A stretch of 64,000 nt of DNA from contig NZ_FTOB01000002.1 in NCBI RefSeq assembly GCF_900156625.1, positions 738,275 to 802,274 of the forward strand, given 5' to 3'. A model generated the notes under the pieces. It was not told the origin of the DNA. It did no database searches and saw only the letters and a list, made by a program, of their open reading frames with translations. Source of the stretch: Zobellia uliginosa (lineage in GTDB: Bacteria > Bacteroidota > Bacteroidia > Flavobacteriales > Flavobacteriaceae). Below are positions 36,827 through 47,427 of this stretch, piece by piece. The translations under genes and the position numbers were made by a program. Within the stretch, counting starts at the first letter, position 1. The number at the start of each line of letters is the position of its first letter.

Positions 36827-39325
36827 ATGGTAAAATCATCATCTAAACAGATGCTTTATGGTAAGGTATCTAGTAAAAAGGACGGTAGCTCGTTAGAAGG
36901 CTTGGCCGTAGAATTGGTAGACGGGAATCTTCTTAAAATGAAAGGGATAAAACCGGCAATAACCGATAAGCAAGGGCGGTTCAGTTTGGCCGTTGAAAGC
37001 TCGAAAAAGGAATCGGAAGAACCCAAGGGGTATTTGCAAGTGTTGAACAAAGACGGGGCGCCCATTTTTGTTTCTGACTCCGAAATTTTTTCTAAAGGGG
37101 GCGGCTTAGACCAGATTGAGCTTGTCGTACCCGATGAGGCGATACAAGCGGCATCTTACGACTTCTCAAGGTTTCAGTTCAAATCATTGGTAGGCATCAA
37201 CCCGAATTATTTTGGGGCCTTCGAAAAGCTAAAGCTACCGTTAAAGGTACCGGTCATACAGCCAAAGAAGGGAGATACCAAGTATGAAGAACTGGAGTGC
37301 ATAGGGCTCTATCCTGAAACCGACGAACTCGAGGCGGTTTTCAAAGTGAAACTGCCTTACGGATATGGAGGTGAACTATGCGGCTCTGGGAGTAAGGAAT
37401 TTGTTGCTTTTTATGTGGACTATGGTTCGGGATTTGAACCTGTAGGCCCGGCGGTTTCGGTAAGCGCACATAACCTGGGGGCGGCCCGAAAAGGCCCCTT
37501 GTGCTATGCGGTAAAACAGGTTGTGGATTTCGAGAAAAAGAGCTGCAAAACGCCTTACTTGGTAAAGCTAAGGGCTATTTTAAGTTGGAATACCCCGCCA
37601 ATGGGTCCCAATTATATACCTACTTGGGGTAATGTAAAAGAGGCTTGGGTACAAATTAACCCAAGTAAAAAAGCATGGGAAATCCTTACGGGTGATTTCA
37701 AGGAACTAAGCCTTGTAAAATCGTATAGCGACTTGCAACACCTCAAGGAAGAGCTTATAGAAAAAATGAAAGCTTCGCTTGACTATAACAAAAAAGGACT
37801 TGATGAAGATCGTATCGACTTTAAGGAAAATATCTTAAAGAACCCGAATTATTACGCCGGAATGGCGGATGAAAACGAGATCCAGAATGCCTATGACCAA
37901 ATCCATATGCTACCGCCCGAGATCTTGGAAAAATTTAAGCCAAAGTTGATCGACCCCAAATGGCTGTTTCCGATAAAACCCTTAAAGTACAACACTTCGT
38001 TTGAGGAACTGAGCTGTGTAGGTCTGTTCCCCGAACAAAATACGCTAGAGGCCGTAGTAGCGGTAAAACGCCAAAATGGTTATAAGGGGGATCTGTGTAG
38101 CTTAGGTAGTGAAGAGTATGTTGCCTTTTATGTCGATTGGGGCGATGGGCTGGGCTATCGCCACGAGGGTACCCGATTTTTTAAGGTACATGACATCCCA
38201 AGAAACGTAAACCCCTTAATGTATGCGGTCAATCTTCGGGTAGACGATATGGATAGAAAGTTGAAGTCATGTAAGGTAGAAAATATAATAAAGGTAAGGG
38301 CCATCCTCAGCTGGGAAGTCGCACCTACCGGACCGAACTATAGACCTGCATGGGGGAATGTCAAGGAATGTCGCGTTCAGGTAAGGACATATGATGGGGC
38401 CAATAATCAATGCGAGATCCAACATGTGAACAAGGTCTTGGTAGAAGATATTAATACCGATGGCTATGCTCGTAAATACATCAACAGTACGACCTTATCG
38501 CCCAATCTGTTCGACCGTCCGTTTGGAAATATTATAGCGATCTGGGGCCACATCAATGTGCCGACAAGCAAGTATTTTCGAATGCTTTTCCGGAAAGAGA
38601 GCGAAAGTTCATGGACTGTAGTCGAGGACGGAAGAAGGTATAAGCAAGGACTGTTCACCATAGGCCTGCGCCTACCCGATGAAAACGGATGGTTCCGTAT
38701 AGATGAATACAATTATGATTTGGGGAATTATAGCGATACCCCTCTGGCGAATTGGGCCTCGGGAAGTAGAACGGGAAAATATCGCCTGCGTTTAGAGTGT
38801 GCTGACGCCTCAAAAACACCGATTCAATCTTGTGAGGTCTCGGTTTTCTTAGACAACCAAAACCCGGAACATTATGGCTTTACCGATAGCCCCATACCAC
38901 AATTGGGACTTACCGTAAAGAACAGTTCGGGTGAGGTAAAAGAATGTGGCAAGTACAAAGGAGCTGAAAAAGTACTGGTTTATGGTAATTTTAAAGATGA
39001 CCACTTCAACGAATTTTCGTTAGAGATATTTGGTGGGAACTTGCCCTCTGCAGGTAAAAAGATAACCCCTGCCGTAAATCGCTACGATGAAGGGGGCAAA
39101 CTCGATACCAATGGGATTGTAGGAGCTAGCGATCCGGGAAAAGGCAAGCTGTTGATGACGATCGACAATATGGCTTCCGCTCCTATTAATTCCAATGTTG
39201 ATTGTGCCTATGGAATACGAATGGTAACTTCGGATAGGGCAATTCTGGGAAGTTTTTCTGGCTATGTCTTTAGAAGTACCTCACATTCCAAGGCGTCTTA
39301 TGTAACCTTTAACTGGGCGCCATAA
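36827..39325 (+). CDS. Large protein with duplicated Cys-containing domain, function unknown
   Basis: The 832-residue protein has no signal peptide. Residues about 8-60 look like a carboxypeptidase-regulatory-like beta-sandwich (LYGKVSSKKDGSSLEGLAVEL, ITDKQGRFSLAV). Two copies of a ~130-residue domain follow near 153-280 and 390-525. Both share an EL-C-GL-PE start, GxLC-xGSxE-[FY]VAFYVD, a [KR][AS]-CK segment, [KV]RAILSW, and GPNY-P-WGNVKE. The C-terminal third is beta-rich. It stands alone between terminators. The domain is probably a binding module; no catalytic motif is evident. Confidence 0.7.
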   Translation: MVKSSSKQMLYGKVSSKKDGSSLEGLAVELVDGNLLKMKGIKPAITDKQGRFSLAVESSKKESEEPKGYLQVLNKDGAPIFVSDSEIFSKGGGLDQIELVVPDEAIQAASYDFSRFQFKSLVGINPNYFGAFEKLKLPLKVPVIQPKKGDTKYEELECIGLYPETDELEAVFKVKLPYGYGGELCGSGSKEFVAFYVDYGSGFEPVGPAVSVSAHNLGAARKGPLCYAVKQVVDFEKKSCKTPYLVKLRAILSWNTPPMGPNYIPTWGNVKEAWVQINPSKKAWEILTGDFKELSLVKSYSDLQHLKEELIEKMKASLDYNKKGLDEDRIDFKENILKNPNYYAGMADENEIQNAYDQIHMLPPEILEKFKPKLIDPKWLFPIKPLKYNTSFEELSCVGLFPEQNTLEAVVAVKRQNGYKGDLCSLGSEEYVAFYVDWGDGLGYRHEGTRFFKVHDIPRNVNPLMYAVNLRVDDMDRKLKSCKVENIIKVRAILSWEVAPTGPNYRPAWGNVKECRVQVRTYDGANNQCEIQHVNKVLVEDINTDGYARKYINSTTLSPNLFDRPFGNIIAIWGHINVPTSKYFRMLFRKESESSWTVVEDGRRYKQGLFTIGLRLPDENGWFRIDEYNYDLGNYSDTPLANWASGSRTGKYRLRLECADASKTPIQSCEVSVFLDNQNPEHYGFTDSPIPQLGLTVKNSSGEVKECGKYKGAEKVLVYGNFKDDHFNEFSLEIFGGNLPSAGKKITPAVNRYDEGGKLDTNGIVGASDPGKGKLLMTIDNMASAPINSNVDCAYGIRMVTSDRAILGSFSGYVFRSTSHSKASYVTFNWAP

Positions 39326-39347
39326 GAAACGCGTTATGATTAATGAA

Positions 39348-39383
39348 AGGGCCAACTCCGATATATTGGGGTTGGCCTTTTTT
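39348..39383 (+). terminator. Intrinsic terminator after the 832-aa gene
   Basis: GGCCAACTCC (from 39350) faces GGGGTTGGCC (ending 39377) with a short AT-rich loop and a T-run after it. Confidence 0.8.
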
Positions 39384-39543
39384 GTTTATCGGTGGTGGCA
39401 ATAACGGCCTTATAGAAAAGCAAGACCTCTTCGGTAGGGGCTGCCGTAAGCAGAAAAGGGGAGGGTAGGACAAGACCTAAGGGTTTAGGGTAAGACTAGG
39501 CCATGATGCGGCGGATATATAAAAGAACAAAAGTGAAGGCAGT

Positions 39544-39939
39544 CTAGAAGGAAAGGTCGAAGTGCTCGTTCATTATTCCCCTAATAGCGTCTTCGTTTAA
39601 AGGCTTGTACATCATATCCTTGATTTCCCTGTACTTTGACATTTTTTCGGCATCGCTCGGTATTATGGAAGTAGTCAATAAGATTACCCGTGTATTGATC
39701 TTTAATTTTGGGTCTAGTTCGCTATATAGGTCCATAAATTCCCATGCATCCATTGTGGGCATATTGATGTCGATAAATATGAGCTCGGGAAAGGCCTCCG
39801 CAGTACTGAGATAGTCAATGGCTTTTTGCCCCATAGTAAAAGCCAAGATGTTTTCTGCACAATTAACACGTCTCAGGTAAGTTTCATGAATGAAGTTTGT
39901 AGCGTTGTTATCGTCTACAAGTACGATGGTTTTAATCAT
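39544..39939 (-). CDS. Single-domain response regulator
   Basis: The 131-residue protein is only a receiver domain: acidic pair in VLVDDN near 6-11, phospho-acceptor Asp in FIDINMP near 55-61, Thr/Ser in LLTTS and Lys in MYKPL. There is no output domain, so it signals by protein contact or phosphotransfer. It follows the CheB-CheR-kinase gene by 11 bp on the same strand and is its likely partner. The layout resembles light- or redox-linked PAS kinase systems of Bacteroidetes. Confidence 0.92.
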   Translation of the reverse strand: MIKTIVLVDDNNATNFIHETYLRRVNCAENILAFTMGQKAIDYLSTAEAFPELIFIDINMPTMDAWEFMDLYSELDPKLKINTRVILLTTSIIPSDAEKMSKYREIKDMMYKPLNEDAIRGIMNEHFDLSF

Positions 39940-39950
39940 AGTAACGAAAA

Positions 39951-42900
39951 TTATAGATTTAAGTTAAAGTGAAAGGTACTTCCCTTTCCCATTTCCGATT
40001 CCACCCAAATTTTCCCGTTATGTAGCTCTATAATCTTTTTGCAGTGGGCCAGCCCTATTCCGGTACCTTCGTAATCTTCTTGGTTGTGCAATCTCTTGAA
40101 TACTTGAAAAATATGTTCTTGGTTTTTTTTGTCTATTCCTATTCCATTGTCCTTTATATAAATATGTTGTCCCTTTTCACAAGGCAGGGTACCTATTTCT
40201 ATTACGGGACTATCGTTTTTGTTTACAAATTTGATGGAATTACCTATGAGGTTAAGGAAAAGGGAATGTAGCTCGACCTTATGTCCGGTTATGGTCGGTA
40301 GTTCCTTAAGAACAATTTTTGTATTTGTGGATTCGATACGTTTACGGAGGTCTTTCTGTACATTTTCTATCACTTCCTTTATATCAACGACTCCTTTTTC
40401 GGTGTTGCTTCCTATTTTTGAATAGGCCAAGATTACCCTTACCAATTCTCCCATTCTAGAGGAGGCCTCTTCTATAAACTCGAGATAAGTGTTGGCCCTA
40501 GTGTCGAGAAGGGTATTGTACTCATCTTTGAACAGTGCCACAAAATCGCGTATGGTACGCAAAGGTTCCTGCAGGTCGTGGCTGGCAACATAAGCAAAAC
40601 GTTCTAGCTCCTTATTGCTTCTTGACAGTTGCTTTAACTGGGTTATGTTGATATGGCTACCCACCATTCTCAAGGGTTCGCCGTTGTCGCCCCATTCTAT
40701 GACCAAGCCCTTGCACCATACCCATACAATGCTGCCGTTTTTGTGGAAGTATCTGATTTCATTGTCGTAAGGTATTTCCCCCTTGCTTTTTACATGGGCA
40801 TCGAATTTTTCGAGTACACCGGGCAAGTCATCAGGGTGCATGATTTTCTGCCATGATTCTGGGGAGTCCTCCATTTCGTCTTCCTCATAACCGAACATTT
40901 TTTTAAAGGTAGGACTTAGGTATTCGGTGTTTTCGGCAATGTTCCAGTCCCAAAAACCGGCCATGGTGATTTCCAAAACCTGTTCAAAGACCATGTTTCT
41001 GTCGAACAGGTCCTGTTCCAGTTTGGGCAACTTTTTCAACATGGAAACATCGGTCGTGGTCCCTATCATTCTCTTAGGCTGTCCGTCTTCCGTCCACTCC
41101 ATAAGCTTACCTCTCACTAGCAAGGTAACATAATGGCCCAATTTATGTTTGTATCTTGTTTCCACTGCATAAGGTACCTTGCCTTGAGATTCGATATGTT
41201 TTTGCATGGCCTCCCTTTGAGCTTGTAAATCTTCAGGATGGGCCAAAGTGCTCCAAAACTTGATAGTTTCTTCGATTTCATCCTCCCTATAACCCAAAAC
41301 CTCGGAGATTGAACGACTTACGTAATAAGAGTTGTCGGGTATATTCAAGTCCCAAAAGCTATCGGTGGTTTGCTCAATGGCAAGTTGTTGGTTTTTCAGT
41401 CGTTGCTCTGCAGATTTAAGCTTGTTGATGTCAATATAGCTTAAGGTGGCACCGGCCACATTTCCGGTACCATCGTGAAAAGGCACTATTTTTTGTAAGA
41501 ACCACCGACCCTTCACATCTTTTACTTCATCTTGTTTAGCGATATTGTTGATCATTACAGACTTAATATCGGAAATGAACCTTTTATAGTTGTTCTTGTG
41601 AAAGGAACTGGCAAAATGTTCCAAGGGCCTATTAATGTCATTTTCTAACAGATTAAAGTGTTGGGCTACGCTAGGGGTAAATTTTCGTATCCTTAGTTCC
41701 TTGTCTAAAAATACGGTGCCAATATCCGTACTCTTGAAAAGATTGTCCAAATCTGAATTGAGGAGGGCAAGCTCCTCTATTTTCTCCTGAAGCTCGGTAT
41801 TTACCGTATGTAACTCTTCATTGACACTTTGCAATTCTTCATTGGTGCTTTGTAATTCTTCGTTGGAAGCCAAAAGTTCTTCATTGGTAGCCTGCAGCTC
41901 TTCATTGCTGGTCTCTACCTCTTCGATCATATTTTTCAGGCTTTCCCTGGTCTCCTTTAATTCGGACTCTAGTTCGCGCTCCCTTATATTTTTCGGGGTA
42001 ATATTTGTCTCTTCGAGCACTGCGACGTGTGAAGATTGAAGGTCGACCGGTTTAATGATCACCAAAAAGTTAGGCGGGTTGCTGTTTAAGGGGTTTTGGA
42101 AGGAAGCAACATGCATATTGGCCATAACAGGCTTTTTACCCGTTGAAAAATTAAGATTTTCATGTCTTAGTTTTTGGGTTGTACCCCCAACTTTTCTTAA
42201 AGAATAACTCAATACCGTAGCAACACTCTCGGGCACCATTTTTAAGAGGTTCATACTAAAGCCTTTGTTGGGCAGGCTTATGTAGTTGTTCAATTCGCCA
42301 AAGGCGTCAATAATATTGAAATTACCATCGATTACGATGGCAGCTAACTGCAGATTATCGGTTATCGCTTCTACTATAAGTTGTCTCGTATTTCGTTCGT
42401 AACTTAAAGGTTTGTGGCCGAATGAACTGCGTTGTGCACTACTTGAATTGTAGGGTTGAAGGCCTAAGATTTTGGCCGGGCGTATGTTCCTATATATTTT
42501 TTGTTTTCGATGTAACTCCTCAAAAGCATTTTTCTGCCGCCCCAATGATTCACTGCTGCCCAATACCAGAATACCGTTCATGTTTAAGGAGTAGTGCAAT
42601 ACATCGAGCACCCTGTTTTGGGCCGCCGGTTGTAAATAAATGAGCATATTTCGGCAAAAGGTAATATCCATCTTGTTAAAAGGAGGGTCCTTTAGCACAT
42701 TGTGCTTACTAAAGATGACCATACGCCTGATGTTTTCGTTGATATGGTAGTTATCGCCTTTTTTTGTAAAATTTGTAAGCAAACGCCTTTCCGAGATATT
42801 GGAAACCGCACTTTCATTATAGACCCCTTTGGATCCGTCATCTAGGTGATTTTTCTCTATATCGGTGGCGAAAATTTTGACTAGGTTTTTCTTATTTTGT

Positions 42901-43931
42901 TTGATTAGGGCCTCGTTGATAAGAATGGCCAAAGAATAGGCTTCCTCTCCGCTACTAACCCCAACACACCAACATTTTATGGTTGCATCTTTCTTTTTGT
43001 CGGAAACTAATTTAGGGATGGTTTCATTTACCAAAATATCCCAAACCGTATCATCCCTAAAAAAACTGGTCACCCCGACCAAAAATTCCCTTACCAAAAA
43101 GTGGGCTTCCTCGGGTTTTTCAAAAAGGTAGTCTTTATACTCCTGAAGGGAATCAAGACGTTTGATACCAATTCTACGGGCAATCATTCGAATAAGAGTG
43201 GGTCTCTTGTAATATTCAAAATCTAGTTTGGTCTGACTGTTTACAAAGGTCAAGACTTTGACAAGGGTCTCCTCGTCCTTTAAAATATTTTCTTCGAGCG
43301 ATCCGTATACGGCAGGGTGCTGTACGAAGCGTTGGAGTTCTTCTCCCATTTGCTCCGTAGATAAAACGTAGTCTACTAGATGGGTGTTAATGGCATTTTG
43401 AGGCATGCTATTGAATTCTGCCTGTTCGGGGTCTTGTACCATTACCATTCCACCGTATTCCTTAATGTCCCTAGCACCGGATGTACCATCGCTACCCGTT
43501 CCGCTGAGAATGATCGCTATGGCTTTATTGGTCTTTTCCCTTGCCAAAGATTTGAAAAATAAATCGATGGGCAGGTTCAAGGTTCTATCCGTGGGCTTGT
43601 CCTCCAAGAGGAGGTGTCCATCCTTGACGAAAATGTTCTTCTTTGGAGTTAAAAGATAAATCCGACCAGGTTCGACCTTTGTTTTCTTCTTGACCTCAAT
43701 TATGGGCATGTCCGTGTTTTTGGACAAGAGTTCCCGCATAAGACTTTTGTAGTCTGGACTCAGGTGTTGAACAACAACAAAGCTATGGGCAAATTTGGCG
43801 GGTAGATGCTCAAAAAAGGATTTTAAAGCCTCCAATCCTCCTGCACTTGCTCCTACACCTATTATTGAAAACTCGTTTTTGTAAGTGTTAATTTGCTGTA
43901 TTTCAGCGTCTGAGGAGGTCAATTTGGTCAT
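39951..43931 (-). CDS. CheB-CheR-PAS-histidine kinase fusion protein
   Basis: This 1326-residue soluble protein starts with a CheB methylesterase domain ([12 protein letters not shown] near 20-31, [19 protein letters not shown] near 144-153). A CheR methyltransferase domain follows (about 215-480). A coiled coil of NEEL repeats spans about 660-720, then three PAS domains, then the kinase with the phospho-His in ASHDLQEPL near 1110. The ATPase domain has the N box near [21 protein letters not shown] and GTGIGLAHC. No receiver is fused; the next gene supplies it. Input and target are unknown. Confidence 0.92.
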   Translation of the reverse strand: MTKLTSSDAEIQQINTYKNEFSIIGVGASAGGLEALKSFFEHLPAKFAHSFVVVQHLSPDYKSLMRELLSKNTDMPIIEVKKKTKVEPGRIYLLTPKKNIFVKDGHLLLEDKPTDRTLNLPIDLFFKSLAREKTNKAIAIILSGTGSDGTSGARDIKEYGGMVMVQDPEQAEFNSMPQNAINTHLVDYVLSTEQMGEELQRFVQHPAVYGSLEENILKDEETLVKVLTFVNSQTKLDFEYYKRPTLIRMIARRIGIKRLDSLQEYKDYLFEKPEEAHFLVREFLVGVTSFFRDDTVWDILVNETIPKLVSDKKKDATIKCWCVGVSSGEEAYSLAILINEALIKQNKKNLVKIFATDIEKNHLDDGSKGVYNESAVSNISERRLLTNFTKKGDNYHINENIRRMVIFSKHNVLKDPPFNKMDITFCRNMLIYLQPAAQNRVLDVLHYSLNMNGILVLGSSESLGRQKNAFEELHRKQKIYRNIRPAKILGLQPYNSSSAQRSSFGHKPLSYERNTRQLIVEAITDNLQLAAIVIDGNFNIIDAFGELNNYISLPNKGFSMNLLKMVPESVATVLSYSLRKVGGTTQKLRHENLNFSTGKKPVMANMHVASFQNPLNSNPPNFLVIIKPVDLQSSHVAVLEETNITPKNIRERELESELKETRESLKNMIEEVETSNEELQATNEELLASNEELQSTNEELQSVNEELHTVNTELQEKIEELALLNSDLDNLFKSTDIGTVFLDKELRIRKFTPSVAQHFNLLENDINRPLEHFASSFHKNNYKRFISDIKSVMINNIAKQDEVKDVKGRWFLQKIVPFHDGTGNVAGATLSYIDINKLKSAEQRLKNQQLAIEQTTDSFWDLNIPDNSYYVSRSISEVLGYREDEIEETIKFWSTLAHPEDLQAQREAMQKHIESQGKVPYAVETRYKHKLGHYVTLLVRGKLMEWTEDGQPKRMIGTTTDVSMLKKLPKLEQDLFDRNMVFEQVLEITMAGFWDWNIAENTEYLSPTFKKMFGYEEDEMEDSPESWQKIMHPDDLPGVLEKFDAHVKSKGEIPYDNEIRYFHKNGSIVWVWCKGLVIEWGDNGEPLRMVGSHINITQLKQLSRSNKELERFAYVASHDLQEPLRTIRDFVALFKDEYNTLLDTRANTYLEFIEEASSRMGELVRVILAYSKIGSNTEKGVVDIKEVIENVQKDLRKRIESTNTKIVLKELPTITGHKVELHSLFLNLIGNSIKFVNKNDSPVIEIGTLPCEKGQHIYIKDNGIGIDKKNQEHIFQVFKRLHNQEDYEGTGIGLAHCKKIIELHNGKIWVESEMGKGSTFHFNLNL

Positions 43932-44115
43932 GTAAAGATGGTTTTCTTCCTAATAAAAGTAATGAAAATCTTACGGATTTGAAATGGAATAAATATAATT
44001 TTATCAAATATTATGGGTACTACCATAGAAGTCTAGGTTCGACTATAGTTTTTTTTGGCCCCTATCTTCAGCTTTACTCTTATATTTTCCTTTTTAAGGG
44101 CCTTTCCCCTTGCTT

Positions 44116-44751
44116 TTATATCAATTGTTTCTCTACGGCCACTTTGATCAGGGAGGCAGCGTTGGAAACCTCTAATTTCTGCATCAGGTTTCGTCGGTGT
44201 GTCTCTACCGTAAGGGGACTGATAAACAGCTCTTCAGCTATGGTATTGGTGGTCTTGCCATCGGCGATCAAGGTGAGAATGTGTTTTTCCCTTCGGGTCA
44301 ATCTGGGTAAATCGTTGTGTTCTTGTGCGACCGAATCGGCAAGTATCTTTTGCACCTCGCTCCCAAAGTAAAAATGGCCTTGGTGTACTTGCGAAATGGC
44401 ATTGACCAGCTCGTCGGCCGTGGCGTTCTTGAGTAGGTATCCCTTGACCCCGTTTTTGATCATTTGGTTGATAATGCTCGGCTCGCTGTAGGTGCTCAGC
44501 CCGATAATACCGATATTCGCCCTTATATTTAGGATTTTGCTCACCATTTCCACCCCATTGATATCGGGCAGGTTTACATCGAGTAAAACAACATTGACGG
44601 TGTCTTTCGCTAAAAACGTAAGCGTATCGGTACCGTTCATAAAATGGGTCTTGACGGTAACCCGGTCGTCATCGCTCAATAGGGTTTTAAGACCCTCGAT
44701 TACCATGGGGTGGTCATCTACTATTAAAATTTGTATAGGTTTATGCTGCAT
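44116..44751 (-). CDS. NarL/FixJ-family response regulator
   Basis: The 211-residue protein has a receiver (ILIVDDHPMVIEGL near 8-21, LLDVNLPD with phospho-Asp near 56-63, Lys in KGYLLKNA) and a LuxR-type helix-turn-helix (LTRREKHILTLIADGKTTNTIAEELF near 150-175, then TVETHRRNLMQKL). It starts inside the end of the upstream kinase gene (11-bp overlap), so the two form a coupled pair. It may bind the AAATAC-N10-GTATTT site near 46.85 kb (inference). Confidence 0.93.
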   Translation of the reverse strand: MQHKPIQILIVDDHPMVIEGLKTLLSDDDRVTVKTHFMNGTDTLTFLAKDTVNVVLLDVNLPDINGVEMVSKILNIRANIGIIGLSTYSEPSIINQMIKNGVKGYLLKNATADELVNAISQVHQGHFYFGSEVQKILADSVAQEHNDLPRLTRREKHILTLIADGKTTNTIAEELFISPLTVETHRRNLMQKLEVSNAASLIKVAVEKQLI

Positions 44752-46744
44752 CTACGGTAATTTGTACATTAACGGTGGTACCCTCGTTTTCTTCGGAATG
44801 GAATTCCAAGTCACCCTTTAGGTAGGCGACCCTGGTCCTAAGGTTGGAGATGCCCATACCACCTTCCTTTTCTTCAAAATCGGTTTTATTTAAGCCTATG
44901 CCGTTATCCTCAACGGTAATATCGACCCTATTGCCGTCCCTCATATATTGCACGAGTACTTCCGTAGCCTTGGCGTGTTTGACGGCATTATTGATCAATT
45001 CTTGAATAACCCGGTACATGGTAACCTGTTGGTTGAGGCTGATGCCCTTTTCGGTGCCGTAAAACTGCAGGGTAACCTTGGTACCATTACCGGTCATGCT
45101 ACTGCAATAGTCTTTTAAGGCGGCCTGAAGACCGAACTTCACTAAGGTTTCCGGCATCATGTTACGGGCAATGGAACGCAATTCGGTCAGGGCGTCATTC
45201 AGGTCCTTTGTTACCTTTTGCAGTTGGGCCTTGGGGTATTCCTTGGGCTCGTCTTTGTTCAGCTTTGAGAGGTTGAGGCTAATGCCCGAAAGCCTTCCGC
45301 CCAAGCCGTCGTGAAGGTCTATGGCCAGCCTTTTTCGTTCTTTTTCCTGGCCCTCTATCATCGCCGAGAATATCTTGTTCTGTTGCTCTTGTTTTAGAAG
45401 GGAAACCTCGGCCTCGCGCTGTTCCTCTTGTTTACGGGCCCTTCTAAGTTTTTGGTTATACGCGTAAAAGCCAATGAACAATAACAGGGAAAGAATACTG
45501 GCCACGGCACCGAGCATAAAGGTTTGCGATCTCTTTCTTTCAAGGGCAAGGGCCGCCTCGTTTTTTTCGTTTTTGAGGGCTAGTATTTCCTTTTCCTTGG
45601 TTGCGGTCTTGTACTGTATTTCAAGTTGTTGCATATCATTGCCCAATTGCCTCACCCGAATGCTGTCTACGGCTATTACAAAATCCCTTAGGTAGTGGTA
45701 TGCTTCCTTGTAATTGTCAAGTTCGGCCTCATATTTGGCAAGCATAAAATAAGACCCTACTTTGTCGGAAGGGGAGTGTTCGCTATCGGTAAAGTTGATG
45801 TACTTTAAAGTGTAGGCTTTCGCTTTTTCAAAATCGCCTATTTTGTCATAAGTTTTGGCATACCTTTGGTACAGTAGTTTTAAATGCGGATGCGATTTTT
45901 TGCCTTGATAAAACTCATAGGATGTATTTAGGGCCTCCAAGGCCTTGTCGTACTGGCCGGAGCGTCCATAATAGTTTCCCAACTCTGCATAATAGGAACC
46001 TCGGTAGTAAGAATTCGGAATCTTGTCCAAGTTCTTTTTCGCTATATCGAGCAACGTTTTCATTTGCGCCAGGGAATCCATGGCCGATAAGCAGATGGCA
46101 AAAGACAGACTGTGATATAATAGGTCCTCGGGGGTGCCTATTTCCTGAAACTGTTTTTGGCTGATCTTGAACATTTCGTAAGACTTGTCCAACAACGATA
46201 GACCGTTGTATTTTATGGCCAAATTGGTATTACCGTTGGCCACAAACAATTTGTCGCCCATTTGCTGGGCAATGGGTATTGTTTTTGCGGCATATTCAAT
46301 TTCTTTGGCAACATCACCTTCATAACCGTAGGCCACCCCTAAATTATAATAGCCCCGCAACCATATTTTCATATTGGCGGGAGAAGAATCCTTGGCCACG
46401 AGCTTATCGGCCAAACGGTTTCCGACCTCAAAATACTTTTTGGCATTTTCAACGTCGAAATAATCCAAATAACCACCGGCCAGATTGATATTGGCATCGG
46501 CCATACCTCTTAAATAATTGATTTTTTCACTTAGGGCGATGGCCTTAAACCCGTTTTTAAAGCATTTTAAGGAATCTACACCTCCATAGCTTCGCGCCAG
46601 TTCACTAAGGACAAGTACACGGGTGGTATCGTGCTCCGCCATTTTAAGTGCATTTTCCAGACTATCGATTCGCGTTTCACGTCCCGTTTGCGACCTCCCG
46701 AAAAACGATAGGAGAAGAATGAAAACAAATACAGCTGCACGCAT
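44741..46744 (-). CDS. TPR-containing sensor histidine kinase (HisKA_3 type)
   Basis: The 667-residue protein has a signal peptide (about 1-18), several TPR-like helical repeats across about 30-350, and one membrane span near 405-425. A coiled segment leads to the HisKA_3 motif LAIDLHDGLGGRLSGISLNL near 470-490. The ATPase domain has QELINNAVKHAKA and VEDNGIGLNK. Periplasmic TPR sensors of this kind pair with NarL-type regulators, as here. It is divergent from the lipoprotein gene at 46999, with a conserved promoter cassette between them. Confidence 0.92.
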   Translation of the reverse strand: MRAAVFVFILLLSFFGRSQTGRETRIDSLENALKMAEHDTTRVLVLSELARSYGGVDSLKCFKNGFKAIALSEKINYLRGMADANINLAGGYLDYFDVENAKKYFEVGNRLADKLVAKDSSPANMKIWLRGYYNLGVAYGYEGDVAKEIEYAAKTIPIAQQMGDKLFVANGNTNLAIKYNGLSLLDKSYEMFKISQKQFQEIGTPEDLLYHSLSFAICLSAMDSLAQMKTLLDIAKKNLDKIPNSYYRGSYYAELGNYYGRSGQYDKALEALNTSYEFYQGKKSHPHLKLLYQRYAKTYDKIGDFEKAKAYTLKYINFTDSEHSPSDKVGSYFMLAKYEAELDNYKEAYHYLRDFVIAVDSIRVRQLGNDMQQLEIQYKTATKEKEILALKNEKNEAALALERKRSQTFMLGAVASILSLLLFIGFYAYNQKLRRARKQEEQREAEVSLLKQEQQNKIFSAMIEGQEKERKRLAIDLHDGLGGRLSGISLNLSKLNKDEPKEYPKAQLQKVTKDLNDALTELRSIARNMMPETLVKFGLQAALKDYCSSMTGNGTKVTLQFYGTEKGISLNQQVTMYRVIQELINNAVKHAKATEVLVQYMRDGNRVDITVEDNGIGLNKTDFEEKEGGMGISNLRTRVAYLKGDLEFHSEENEGTTVNVQITVDAA

Positions 46745-46843
46745 TTAGTCCGATGGTTTTTTTAGTTATCAAAAGCCAAGATACCATATCTATACCGCAC
46801 CATAAACACCCTATAATCAATATACCGGAAAACCAGTAGAAAA

Positions 46844-46893
46844 AAATACAACGAAGGTGGTATTTCATGGGCGGGCTTTTCAAAATACCTTGC
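46844..46893 (+). promoter_or_regulatory. AAATAC-N10-GTATTT promoter cassette, copy 1
   Basis: AAATAC (46844-46849) and GTATTT (46860-46865) form an inverted repeat with a 10-bp spacer, 31.5 bp before TACCTTGC (46886-46893). The same cassette with the same spacing lies at 51171-51220. It precedes the lipoprotein gene at 46999 and is next to the NarL-type two-component genes. Confidence 0.65.
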
Positions 46894-46998
46894 CATCAAC
46901 AAACCCGTATGGGCCCAAATTATCGGGCCATAGGCATAGAAGTCAATGACAACGGTGTCTCGCGAAGGTACCTTCAAAGAACGAATATATAATAACTA

Positions 46999-47421
46999 AT
47001 GAAACGGACCCTAGTATTTTCTATTTTACTTTTCTTGGCCCTACTTAGATGTAAATCTCCGCAGTACTCTTTTGACGAGCTTCCCAACAAGCAACTGGTC
47101 TTCGGCAAGCGGGGCGGAATGGCAGGAATGGTAGAGACTTATATCCTCCTTGAAAACGGGCAATTGTTTCATCACAATTCCGTAACCGAATTGACCGAAG
47201 AACTACAACCCCTGCCCAAAAAGGAGGCCAGTGCCTATTTTATGGGAATCGATGAACTCGGCCTTTCGGAAATCGATTTCTACCATCCTGGCAATAGCTA
47301 TTATTTTTTGGAGGAAGTCAAGGAAAACCAAAGGCACAGGATCGTATGGGGATCCAAAGACCACAAACTTTCCAAAGACTGCTTGGAATTTTACCGGGAA
47401 TTGAACAGCCACATTAAATAA
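46999..47421 (+). CDS. Small putative lipoprotein, function unknown
   Basis: The 140-residue protein has a hydrophobic N-terminus ending in LALLRCKS, a possible lipobox with an unusual Arg before the Cys. The mature part is beta-rich with a middle segment GMVETYILLENGQLFHHN. No family is recognised. It is the first gene after the AAATAC-N10-GTATTT cassette, and the FN3-like gene follows by 6 bp, so it opens an operon that probably also includes the first PQQ-propeller gene. Confidence 0.7.
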   Translation: MKRTLVFSILLFLALLRCKSPQYSFDELPNKQLVFGKRGGMAGMVETYILLENGQLFHHNSVTELTEELQPLPKKEASAYFMGIDELGLSEIDFYHPGNSYYFLEEVKENQRHRIVWGSKDHKLSKDCLEFYRELNSHIK

Positions 47422-47427
47422 CCGACC

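Noticed and set aside
41821-42039. Ser/Leu-rich plus-strand ORF opposite the NEEL coiled coil
   Set aside because: The repetitive sequence is just the reverse complement of the NEEL repeats.
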